Positions 49,362-61,817 of a stretch of DNA of 64,000 bases are shown one piece after another. Source of the DNA: Alligator mississippiensis (taxonomy: Eukaryota; Chordata; Crocodylia; Alligatoridae). The position numbers and the translations under genes are program-made. The number at the start of each line of letters is the position of its first letter. Position 1 is the stretch's first letter. The notes under the pieces are model-generated. The model saw only the letters and a list, made by a program, of their open reading frames with translations, did not search any database and was not told where the DNA came from. The stretch is taken from assembly GCF_030867095.1 (NCBI RefSeq), contig NC_081835.1, forward strand, positions 19,166,501 to 19,230,500. Direction: 5' to 3'.

Positions 49362-49961
49362 TAGAGCTTTGTGAAGCTTTGGGTGCTGATTCGATTCAGA
49401 GGAGATTTGGCTCAATTCAGCAGCCAAATCTCTGATTTGAATCAGGAGACTAATTAAAAAGTCCGAATCAATTCGGAGAGCTTCAGAGATTCGGGCAGTC
49501 CCCGCATGCTGCTGCAGGGAGCTGGACCCGGACTCTGTGCTAGTAAGTAGGGGGCGGGAGAGCGGGGGCTGGAGGAGTGGGGAGGGGACCATGGGCGGAC
49601 CCCTGCCAGGTGGGGCTGGGAGAGCAGGCAGGGGTTGGGGGACTTGTGGCAGAGCTCCCCACACTGGCGGGGGGGGGTGCAGTGGGGATTGCCCCCCCTG
49701 CCCTCCCCCCCCAGCCTGGCAAGAGCTGGTGAGTTCAGGGCTTTTTTTTTTTTTTTTTTAAGAGCTGGGGCTGAGAGAGCGGGCAGGGGATGAGGCCTGT
49801 CCAATTTGGAGATTCAGACAATTCGGCAGCGGCCGAATCTCCTAATCAGATTCGGCCAAATCGATTCGGGACAGTGATTTGAATCACTGAATTGAATTAC
49901 TGTCCCCTGAGTCGGCCAAATCCGAATCCAAAACAAATACTAGCTGCTTTGCACAGGCCTG
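49362..49961 (-). mobile_element. hAT-like element with ATTCGG arrays (family D), copy 2
   Basis: This is a 600-bp copy in reverse orientation to copies 1 and 3, flanked on both sides by a perfect 8-bp duplication cataaaac (49354-49361 and 49962-49969). It ends TAGAGCTTTGTGAAGCTTTG on the left and GCTTTGCACAGGCCTG on the right. It carries dense ATTCGG/CCGAAT motifs, a GGGACAGTGATT...AATTACTGTCCC hairpin at the 5' side of the element, and a shorter G-rich core with a T run (49742-49760). Confidence 0.92.
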
Positions 49962-52900
49962 CATAAAACACCCATTTTTTAATTAAAAAGTATGACTTGT
50001 TTAATTTGGTGAATATGTGGGCTTAGTTTCCTAAAAGTATTTCTCCTTTCCACCTGTTTTCTATGTGCGTTACACTTACGTATGTTCTTGGATGACATGT
50101 CTGTTTGACAAAAATCACAGGTGGCAAAAGACTGGAGCATCATGTTAAATAAGATGTGCAGCGAGTCTTCCAAAACATTATCCAACAAAGAAAACAAACT
50201 CAAACGCCAAATTTCCATTGGGTTGAAGCCTGTAAGCAGAATAAAAAGTTGTTTCTGTGTATGGCAGCTAGTTGTTTTCTATCTGGGAACCCTAAGGCAG
50301 GCCTGGCAAGCTGAAGAGTAAGGACAGATGTTCCCCAGCAGTAATTTCCAGCTGGATTCTTGAATGCATTGTGTACTGTGGGTCACAGCTCATAATGGAA
50401 CAAAATTGAGTGAGAATTCCTGCAAAGAAAAGCTTGAACAGCCCATAGGATAGATATGATGGCAAAGATACTGTGTATTCTGTGAGGAAAATATTTTCAG
50501 CACTATCTGTAAAATTCAGATTAAATAGTCATTCTGAAGTGTTCCTTTTAAACAGTTTGCTTCCATAAGCATTGCAGGCAGAGTAAATACCAATAATTCT
50601 TATTTCCCATCTTCTTATCAGTTCTTCTACCAAAATGTTCTTGTGCAGTCTATCTAATCTTTTCAAGCGAACATCAAATGATTAGTGTCGGCTCCCAATT
50701 TGAATTATGATCTGTTTCAAACCTAAGCTGATTATTTCTGCATTCGATTGTAATTATCAGTATTACCAGCACCCGGGATGGTTGTGACCAGACAAAGAAA
50801 TATATATGTATGAATAAGACAATAAGAAGAATGGGTAAATTGTGGAGGAAAACTAACAGAAGGAAATTTTCAAAACAGTGCTCTTGAGACTACCAGTCAT
50901 GTTTTGGGGTGGAGAGTGGATGGGAGGTGGGGGTGCAGGGGGAGGGGGGGGGTGGAATAGGCATCGGATATGGGATGCCTAGGTTTTATTCTTAGTTAGG
51001 GCAATGTGTTCCTCAATTGTCTTGTTCTGAGAGATGAGTTTCATTACGTTTTTTGAGGTTCACATCTTGACATGATGAAAGAAGTGAGTCTTGTAACCTT
51101 CCTAAAGACTCACTTCTTCCAGTTTCTTAAATGACAGGCATTACAGATCAAAGGCCGCTTTTATTTTATAACTTACATGGTGCCCAGCATATGGTTGGGA
51201 CTTAGTCATAATACTTGGTACATTGCCTGCTTGGTGTGGATTCCTGCTGGCACTCCTCAGAAAATGAGGAATTTACTTCCAATTGCTTGCTCAAAATTTC
51301 ACCTGCTCTGATTGCTTTCAAATGCGTTGTGTACCAGCTGGTCGTATTTCAATAATGAAATTATTGCTGCATATATAAAATATGAACAGCACTTGCAGAG
51401 CTTTCAGGCTGAGCAGCTATAGAAATGTAGGCGATTAGTGTTGGTAAAACAATCCAATTTAAATAAAAGATGGGTGGGTGGGGGGGAATGACTTTTTGTC
51501 CCAGACACTTATTCATGCATCAAATCTACTTTTGTTAAGTCAAGTCCTCCCTTTCTTTCCTTCCTTCTTCTGCAGGCAGCATTATTGCACTGGAGAAGAA
51601 AGTTTCTAAAGTATGCAAAAGCTGCATTTCAAAGAAAGAAACAAAATTATTGTTTTTTTTTTTCCTTTTTTTTTTTGCAATCAAGAAGAGAAGGGGAGGA
51701 GGGAAAATAGATTCCTTGTATTTGGCCGTGCTGCTCAATGGAAGACAAAGCCCAGTCTCTCTTGCTGACTAATGTCATCATCAAGGTTTTTTTTTTCCCA
51801 CAGAGCAATTTTGTCTCCATTGAGACCCCCACAGCCATTGGCAAGTCCATGGCCCTAGATTAAATCTCATGCTTGGGTGAAATTCTAATGACTGTAATTG
51901 TTTCCTCTTTTCAAGTCTGTGGACCCTTCATCAAAGACTGGTGCGGAAATTATGCATTTATGTTGTAAAAAGGGAGGTCAAGATTACCTGAACCTGTGGC
52001 TGACTTGGGGGGGATTCTGCGTGGTGTTCTGGCAGTGGTTATCCATCCTGACATTCTAGTATGCGAAATGATTTAAAGTGTGGCTTTGAAAAAAAAAAAA
52101 AAATATATATATAAAAGGATAGTGGCATGCCTCAGTCGGCTATGGGGTTTATATTTGACTGCTGTGCTATGTAACCCACTATTGGGTTATTAAGATCACT
52201 CAGCAGGGAAGGACAGTGGTAGAGGTGCTGACAGTGAATGATGAGAGCACAGGCTGAGCAGGACTGAAGGAAGATGCAAATGGATGTGGAATGGGATAGG
52301 GTTACTCGCTGAGATCTCCATGCTTGCTGGAGGTACTCAATGTCATCAAGGATTGTGCTAGAGGAGCAGTCAAAGGAAAGGATATAAAAACATTGCATGT
52401 TTGCTGTTTTGAATAGATATATTAATAATCCAGCATAACTGATACAGAAACCTCTGATGTAGAGCATAATATTTAAACAATAGTCAGAAATCTATCATTT
52501 GGGTTCCCACAGCAGCAATTTTTATTCCTTATGGTAACAGAGCACTGTTTTAAAGTACTAATTAGCCCAGACCTTAGAGTCTATAGGGATTGGGGGTACT
52601 TAATATCTTACAGGGAGGATCCTCAGTGTTGCTGCATTTCTTCTTTAATGTACGAGTACAGTTGGTTCAAGTTACAGTTGTTGTAGGTACTGTATATTTT
52701 GGCAATTTCTGACTTTTGGGTATTTAGAAGACATAAAGTAGGATCAACTTTTTGTATTGAATTTCTTGGGTTTCTTTTGTCCTGGTGAGGTTAAAAATAT
52801 CTATTCCATATTAAAATAAATAGATGATTCACATTGATTTTATATTGTGATATGAGAGTCAGTCAGTTTGCATTTTTCAGCTTTATTACATGTTCAGTTT

Positions 52901-54261
52901 GCTGAAATCATCTGCATATAAGCGTACAGGGCTTGATATACTCACTTAGCTACATTGAAAATGTCCTGAAAAATGACACACAGTATGCTGTATACATCTT
53001 TTTTCAAATTTTATTATTTGCAAAGTATTTCTTAAACACAGAAGGGGATTTTGCTTCAGATTCATGTTGAGGAGTTAAGGCAAAGACAGCTAACTGTTGG
53101 CATCTAACATTATGTACTTAAATTGGTATATAGACTTGAGCCACCAGCTTTTTGCATTGATGTAACCAGGAGTGGTGAGTGCTCAACACTGCTAAACGTA
53201 ACAGGACTTCTTTAGTTGACTATCATTAGGCACACAAGATGGAAAACCTTGTGTCTTAAAGGACATGTTTCTGATTTCCTCAGTCTGACCCCTTCCCCAT
53301 GGTCAAAAATATCTGAAAACAATTCTTAAAGCATGTGAAATGCATCTCTCCCAAATCCAGTCTCAATCAGTGTTTATACTAGGAGGCAAAAAGCCTTCTA
53401 AAACAGTAATGGTGTATCTGTGCATATATATAACTTGAGTATCTGTGTAACTGAACTATTGCTAATGTTAAACATTTGATAATAATGGCTTAGGCATTTT
53501 TTAAACGCAATTTAGGCTCTTATTTGCCTTCTAACTTATGCAACATTCTGGTATACTGGGGTCACACTTTCATGTTCTTATTTGCAACCATGAAGTCCAG
53601 AAACTTGCTTTTATATATTTTTCAAATGAATGCTGGTTCTCATCTACTCGCATAACTCCAGGAACTGAGGCTCCAAAAGTAAACACTAATAATTAGCATC
53701 CTTATGATAGGATGGTTATAGTTGGCAACACCTTAACCATGTATGTGTAACTGTGTTTAGCTTTCTGTCTGTTTACTATATATTGTAATATCTTTGCTGT
53801 CTTTCCAAGTTATCATTTAATTAGAATTTTTCGTGGAGAAGAACTTACCATCTCATGTTTCTGTAAAGCGTACAAGTGGGCATTATGAAATAATAAATAA
53901 TTAAACTTAGCCAAATAAAATTGTACTAGATTCTACAAACCAGGGAGGAGGGAGAATAGTTTTGGTTGAGAATAATAGAGACTTCAGCCCAAACAGCAAC
54001 TTATTACAGAAAAGCTGTCAGCATTGGGAAACCCAGTTGTATATTGAAGGTGCCATCTCTGACTCTAAGTGGCTTATTTCAACCCAATAGTCATCTTATC
54101 AGAGTGAGATGAAGACTATAATAATACACCGGGTCAAATGATTTTTTTTCCTTTTACTGAATGCACCATCACCCTACATCAAGATTGTGAACCCTCAGAA
54201 GATATATTTCCAGCATGGAATATTTTATTATTCTAATGATACCCAATAACCAGCAGAGTGT

Positions 54262-54277
54262 AAGTGTGAGTGTGTGT

Positions 54278-54308
<31 letters not shown>

Positions 54309-54310
54309 GG
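54262..54310. repeat. (GT)n-(G)n simple repeat
   Basis: A TG dinucleotide run passes directly into an 18-base or longer G run. Assembly or sequencing of the G run may be inaccurate. Confidence 0.85.
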
Positions 54311-57099
54311 AAGATGGGATGTTAGTGTTTCTTTTTACAATTGCCTATTTTCAGAAGTGTAGTTCTTGAACATAAAAAAAACCGAACAAGCAATTTTGGC
54401 AGGTAGTATATGTGAAGTGTTACCTTTGATTTTTTTTTTTCCTCCGCCTCCTAAAGTCTAACCCTGATGTCTACCTGCTCCTCATCCCTGCTCAATAAAG
54501 TGAACTAGCCCTTGCTTGCTTTTCAAGGATCACTGTTCTCTTGAAATTTAGGCAATTTCCAGTGAAAAGTTACTTTGACTACTAACAAGCCCCCACCCTT
54601 CCTAGTTTTTGTGGGTTTCCCATTACCTTTGGGCCCTCAAAAACTGGGAAAACCATAAAGGTTGTAAAAAAAAACAGTGTGACACTCTTTTTTCCCTTGA
54701 AAAATTACTGATTATAATTTTTTGTACACTCCTTTTTTAGATTTATATGGTGACCTTAAAGAAAGGAGAAGAGTTGTAGTGAAGGGTTGGCATTTATCCA
54801 TAGTACAGTGTTGTTGTTTTTGAATTATTGAAAAAGAGAAGAAGAAAATGTAGAAGTGCTATAAAGCAGCTGTTACATGTACCATAGCTCTTTATTTGAT
54901 AACAGCATCTCAGTATCTGCTGATCTGCTGTGTCAGTGGGTGTCCACGCAGTAGGTTAACAACTTTTAGGACTCCTAAGCACATAGAGCTTCAGTTTCAA
55001 CTCCCCTTGTCTTGGTGCTTTTTTTTTTTTTTTTTTTTGAGGGTGACTATGGTATTTCTGCTAGTTCAGTTTGGAGTGAGGAGACTGCTTTTGATCTAGT
55101 CCCTACGAAGCCTCCCATGCGCACACTTGCTGCTTCCAGAAACAGACAAAACAAGTTCTGTGAATGAGAAACATGAGATGCTGCGCTGGGTAGGAGGTGA
55201 GGGTGGTGGCTGGTGTTTGCAAAACTACTTAAAGTAAATTTTAGGGGTCAAATGCAGAGCATGGTACCCGCCTGCTAGAAAAAAGCAGCCAAGGTCAGTT
55301 CAGCTGAAACAGCACAACCATAAGGGTCTGCCATTTGAATATGGAGTGTTGTACGTTCACCAGGCTGGTGAAATCCCTTAAGCTGTTCAAGTAGAATTTA
55401 GATGGCTAATGTTGCTTTACCCCAGATCAGAAAAATAACCAAGGGGCTAGTTTTCCAAAAGTAAATAAATTGGGGAAAGCATCTGTTTTGCTGCTGTATG
55501 GAGCTGGTTTGTTTATTTTGAAATATTTTAAATGTCTGAGCTGTAACCTCTCTCTCCCTCTCTCATGCACTCCCCTAATTCTCAGCTACAAAAAACTAAG
55601 CTTAAACAACGCACTTTTTCTGTTCGAGATTATGTGCTCATTACTTTTAAAATGTGATCAGTGCTTTTCAATTATGCATAAGTTTATCTTAATGAAGCAT
55701 TTGAAGCTAAGGGAAGTTGTTGGTTTTTTGAATTTGGCTCATGCTTAGCAATGTCAGCAGATCTCCTTGTCTGAAATCTGTTGTTTTCCAAGAACATTGA
55801 AATAAGTGGGAGCAGAGAGGTAATTGCTTCAGCAGTAGGTTTTTAAAATCAGCCTCCCTTGTTGTTTGGAGGGAATCGTAACCAGAGCGGACTCATTCTA
55901 GCCATTCTTGAAAATCTGTTGTTCTACGATCTATGTCTGAACTTTTGGCTTTGGTCAACTGAATGCTCTGGGTACACATTACATGTTTCATAACTAGTGC
56001 TAGGAAACGATATGGCAAGTGGATCCTGAAGTTTGTAGTCACAGGATATATTCCTATTTCCATGATGCTGGCAATTACACGTGTTAATTGTTTTTAGTTT
56101 TAGTTTTTGGAGGACAAGGCATTGAGGAAGAAAGAGCAGTATCTATTTAATGGGTGTAGGTGTGTAAGAGCGTGCAATATGCAGTGACAGCTTTCAGTGT
56201 TATGTGGAGCGAGGGGCTGTCTAAGGCAGAGGGTGGAGTAGACACTTGCAGGTTGTGAGGTACATTATGCCTGTGGGGTTATATGCTTGTGGGGTTAGCT
56301 AAAATCCCATAAGCTTGCTTGTACTTTCTCACATTTTAAAAAGCCAAGTTGCTTATCCACGTTGGAGTTTGTGTGGTTGATTTCATTTTGCTTTTTATTA
56401 ATATGTTCTTTGCCTGCCTGATGCGGGCATGGAGGAGGTGGATTTCTGTTGCTATCTTTTCTCAGAAGTGGAAATTCCAGAGCTTTCATTTTGCTAATAA
56501 AAGCTTTCTGCAATCTCTCTTCTCAGACGTCCTAAGGGAGGGCTGTGATTTAGTTTCACTTGGGCCAGCAGAACCTCTAATATGGGCCATTGAAGAGAAA
56601 AATGATTCTTCACATCCTGTGTCTGCCTTTTTGTGAGGCTTTTTTGCCAAGCTTCCAAGAATATTATTTTTTAAAAACAAGTCTATTACCAAACTGGCTT
56701 ATGGAAGGGTTTGTTTTTTAATCTTTTCTGAAAAAAATGCATTTTGTTTAGCAGGAGCCCGGCAGGATAAAAGTAATACAAACAAACAAAAACCTTTCAA
56801 CCTTTTACTAACTCCACTGGAAAATGTAGTTAATTTATGTGATTCTTGCCTAATTTGTTTACTTCCATTTGGCTTGGACCTTTTCTCTAGGCTGGTCACT
56901 GAAGGTAGTTTCACTTTCTGTGTCTAGACTGTTTCATGTTTGGTTTCTCCCTAGGCTGTCAACAGGCGTTTGTTTCTATCGGTGGAAACTTCAGAGATGT
57001 TTGCATTGGTAGAAATCTTTCCGGGAGATGGAGCACACCAGCATTCTGCTTGCAGCCACCCCCTCTCCCTTGCTCTCTGCACCTTGCTGAGACTGGGGT

Positions 57100-57620
57100 G
57101 ATCTCAGGATGGGAAGGTGTGGGGAGCAGTGGCTGCTCCATTTCTCCCAGTCCATTGAAAGAGTGGAGCAGCTGAGAGAAACTACCCATAGCTTCCTTAG
57201 ACTGGGGTCTGGGGAATGGGTAGGGAGCAGCTTCCTGCAGTCTGGGAGGAAGAGAGGGAGCACTGGGGCAAAGCCCCAAGCCAGATAGTGCCCAGTTTGG
57301 GGAAGATGCAGGCAGCAGTGGTAGCTGCTCTCCCCCTGGACCCCGTGCAGGGGAAGGGAAAGGAGGAGAGGAGCAGGCCAAAGCCCTTGCCCATTTTCCA
57401 GACTGGGCATCTTGATCTGGGGAGTGGGCAGAGAGGAGCGAGTAACTGTTCCTCCACTCTGCTTCCAGTCTCAGAGTAGGGGGAACAGAGAGGCAAAGCC
57501 GCCACACTGGGTGCTCTTGTGTGAGGAGCTGGCAGAGAGCAGATGGCAGCTGCTCCTCCCCTCCTCTCCTGGTCTGTGGGAGGGGTGGGGGCAGGTGCCT
57601 CCCACAGCTCCTCCTTACCA
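57100..57620. repeat. Degenerate ~100-bp tandem repeat
   Basis: About five diverged units recur at ~95-110 bp spacing, each with a GGGAGCAG or GGCAGCAGTGG box, a GCTGCTCC-like box and a CAGACTGGG or CAGTCTGGG box (near 57130, 57225, 57312, 57430 and 57545). Open reverse frames here reflect the repetition. Confidence 0.5.
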
Positions 57621-60600
57621 GGGTGAACCTGGTCTTGGGATGGCATGGAAGTCTTTCACTACAGCTCCCCTCTGCCTAGTCCTGGGAAAGGGTTAAGCCA
57701 GGGAAAGTGTACAAATGATCATTCGCTTGGGAGTTCTCTCTTGTTGAAGTTACTTATTTTTCTTCCGAAATTGCCATTTTTGTGCCTGGAGAAAAAGCGG
57801 TATACTTGTGGCTTCTCCCAGGAGAGTGGCGATTCTGGTAGAACAGGAACGGCTGCGTGTGGCCCTAGTCTAGTCTGTACTCCCTTGTTCTGTGTACAAC
57901 ACTCTTGAGAAACCTCTCCCGACTCGTGGACTGAGGAAGAGTGCGGGACCAGTCCGTGGGCTGGATCCCATGTGTGAAGTCGGGATACCAGCGTGACCCC
58001 ACATGCTGGATCTGGTCACAAAGTAGCCATGCAAGGATGGGATTTGGCACATGGTGTCATGTAATCCATCCTATGGTGCTCCTTATGGGTCTGGAAACTT
58101 GGTGGCAGGGGAGCAGTGGTGGTGTTAATTGCTACGGCTCTGGAAGCAATTAATGCCGCTACCACTCTCCGGGTGCCAAATTTCCAGGCCCATGGGGCAC
58201 CTCGTAGGCCAGACTCAGCCTGAAGACCAGAGATTGAACACCACTGTTGTATCATTTCTTCAGACCTAAAGAACCTGCCTTAACTTAATATGTTTCAACT
58301 TTCCATTTGTGGAAACATTTTGGGTTTTGCAAGAGTTTTTTTTTTTTCCTTTCTTTTTTTTACCCCCTTTTAAGTTTGGGGTCCATGCTAAGCTGTCAGC
58401 ATCCCTCTAAAATATCCCTGGTATAGCTCTGTTGCTTTTTGATTGTCACATGGTTATTCTCCAACTCATTGCCCATTGACTCCATCACTTGGTGGTATGA
58501 TTAGACATTTCAGCCTTTTTTCTGTACTCACTGGAGGTGAAATTCATATTCTCTGATAGTTCTTCTCTCTATTGTCCTATAATTTTAGATTTTCAGGCCA
58601 CAAAACTTGTTTCATTTAGAATCTCAGTTCTCTGTGGACTTTTGTGTCTTTTCAAAACAGGAGAATATGAACCAAAATACGATTAAATAAGGAAAAAACG
58701 ACTGTTAAGCAAGGAAATACGAAACTTACTGTCAGGAGAAACTGTCTGAAAGGTGGGGGGGTTTTTTAAATGAAGTATGTAACTTCTAGAAGTTTTTGGT
58801 TTAATTCTGACCCTTGTTCATATCTATACACCACATAGTAAACCTTTTCCCTTCATATTCACCTGAGGAATTGTGGTTGGAGTTATATTGAGGTTTTTTT
58901 GCTCAATTGCTAGAGACTTCACTTCCAATTCTAATATTTAACCTTCACAGACAGATGCTAGTGTCTGAATGTGTGCACACTTGTGCATTCTTCGTGGTTG
59001 GCTGTGACTAAAAATGTTTTGAAACTTCCTGATGCTTTTTTTTTTTTTAACGCTATCCAGTTTTAAATATTGAAGCTGTACATTTAAAATACATGACGGA
59101 ACAAGTGCTATTTGTTTGTACTCATTATTTTCCCACTTATCTAGTTCTTAGTTTGTCGACTTACTGTGCTTTCCCATCAAACGACTTGAGCAAAATTCCA
59201 GCATTCCTGCGAGCCAATCACATGTGCTTGGCAAAACAACGTGTGCTCTGAACAGACTTTGTTTTCTGTCATTTTTTTTCCAACTCCCTGGGGATGTTGC
59301 CAGCCTCTGTTTTAGTGCCCAAATTTAGATTTGGGGGAGGAAAAACAGCCCTTGATAATAAAATGAAAGTACAACTTGGAGGAGACAGTGGTGGGGGGGA
59401 GAGATGAAAGTGCTGAAGTAATTTCTTCTCTCAAAGATCTTTCTTTGTCAAAGTCACAATTCTGACCTTGCTGAGGGTTTTGATCTTGATTGATGTATTT
59501 CGTGGCCAATGGGCAACGCTGCTCACCGAAAGAGTGGACTTGCACAAACTGCAACTTTTTCATGTCAAACATTGTTTCTCAGACAGACCCTTCAATATGG
59601 CCTTGAAGCAACTCTCTCTGATTTTGTTTAAAGTTGCTCAGCCGTATGCTGTAGAACTGAAATGGGATAAAACCCAGTCGAGTTTCCTAGAAATTACTCT
59701 CAAAACTTATAGAATTTGTCAGAAGCTTTTTAACTGTACGATAAGATTATGGGTATGATCGTCTACTAACTTTTATAGTAGGGCTCAAATTGCTTTCCTT
59801 CAGTCGCTGGGATTTTTCCATAAGGGATACGTATAGAGAGTTGCCCCCTTTTTTTTTCTTGCTGATGGACTTTTTGTACGTTCACCCTTCAAGGTCTGTA
59901 TTTCCCAGCATGTAAAGCTGGAAGCAAAAGGTTAGACTGACAATGTCTGCAATCAAAACGTTTTCATCCTCCTAGGAGGAAATTAGTATAAAAGTCGCCT
60001 GTGAGCTCTTTAGAGCCGGGGCCGCCTTATTTTTCCATTCATCTGTCAAGTGCTCGGCCTGTTTACTGCTCCGTTATATATGTATGTATTTTTAAGGCCC
60101 TTTCTTCTCCCCTCCCCTCCCCTCATCCAGTCATGTTTCACAGAAACTCATGTAGGTATGGGCTACAGGGTTAAGGCATTAAGCAGTAAGTACCTTGTGC
60201 CAGGGCTTGTATTTTCTGTGGAGTTATCCATGAAGCTAGTTTTATCGGTGATGTTGCATAAATAGCAATAAGATGTCTTGGGTGATTGTGGCTCTGTGCA
60301 TTGAGCAGGGATTTGCGTAGGAATCTTTCTGAAAAGTTCTGGAAGTTTAGTTATTTTCTTTGATTTATTTATTTTTTTTATCCCATAGCCAAACTGTCAT
60401 ACCATTAAGACCATATTTTTTTAACACTTTAATGCTTACAAATGTGTGCTTGTTTTAGTCCCCTCAGGTAGAAAAAGCTATTTATCCCTTCCTCATATGA
60501 ATAACATTTAAATATTGATTTTTATGCAGTGTTGCACTTGGCATTATCACCTTTGTCAAGCTACCATATATAGTGTTAAATATAAATCCTAAACCCTCTT

Positions 60601-61817
60601 AATACAGCATCAATTATAATATTAACAATTGTTGCAATACAGTTTTATTCAGCAATTAAACTCCACCTTATTTTCCTTCATTGCAGTGAACCTTGCCTTT
60701 TTCATTGCAGTGGGCTTTTATTAACTATATGGGCACCGTGGTAATGTGAAATATAAATGTTGTACAATCTGTGTTATCAGGATTGCTTGGGGAGGTCAAT
60801 AATTTAGATAGCGTGTCCTGCATGATATGGGTTGACTTGTCCTAAAGCCCTGGGATCTGAGAGCTAAATGACTTTTTGACCTTTTTGGACTGGTCTGAAG
60901 TAAGACATATTCCTCATGAGGCAGTCCTCATCAGCAAAAGTTTTAAATAAAAATAAATACAGTGTCAAAACCCCTTATTCCCCTTGCAGAAAGATGAAAT
61001 TGTGCCACATGTTTTATAACAGTTTCCTTGGATAATGTTTTCTGGCACAATATTATGCATCTTGAGTGACAAAATATGTAGAAGGATGATTAATGTTACG
61101 ATTTCGTAAATGGTTTGAACAGCATCTTGTGACTGCCGCAGTTATAGAATTAAAGAATTCAGTTTGGGTCATGAATATACTTTATAATAATAATTATTAT
61201 TATTGTTAGTATATTGAATGAGAAGTCTAGCCTTTTGAGCTCGTGAAGAAAACTTTACAAAAATGGACTGAGTTTAAACCACAGTTTTGGTGTCCTGCTT
61301 AGTTTACACATGGGCAACCTGAACCAATGGCTGAGAGAGCGCAAAACCACTCTTGATAGTGGTGTGTGGCTTAACTCTCTAAAACTTAGCCATAACAATT
61401 TAAACAGCAACAAGTACTGTTTTGTTCCTGATTATTTTAGCAGAAGTTTTTAGCTAATGTGCTTTTCCAGTGGTTCATGCTGATGGGGGCAGGAAAATAT
61501 GTAGGCAGGTTGCTTGGTAGGTCAAGGCAAAAGAAATTCAAGCCCTAAAGAAACATTCTCAGTTGTCTTGGTTCAGTGAGGGAGTGCTAGGAAGTACATC
61601 TTCTTAAGGCTAGTAGTCTCAGTCTCCGTGACTTGAGATCAATTGATTGGTCTATCTGAGATAACTGCGTCTCTTCTCATTGCAAAATACTACAGCTGTA
61701 TGAGAGCAGTGATACTTGAACTGGAGTTTGGTGTGAAAGAAACGGGGTACTTGAAGGGTGTCTTTCTTGTGGGCACCCCTTGATAGTCTGATGCCAGCTG
61801 TATTTATTGGTGCTTAT

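Noticed and set aside
56959-57646. Reverse frames of 139-182 codons
   Set aside because: They lie in a degenerate tandem repeat and show no domain.
57840-58243. Possible hAT-like element ending with reverse-strand CAGTGGTGTTCAATCTCTGG
   Set aside because: Only one end is convincing; the left limit could not be placed.
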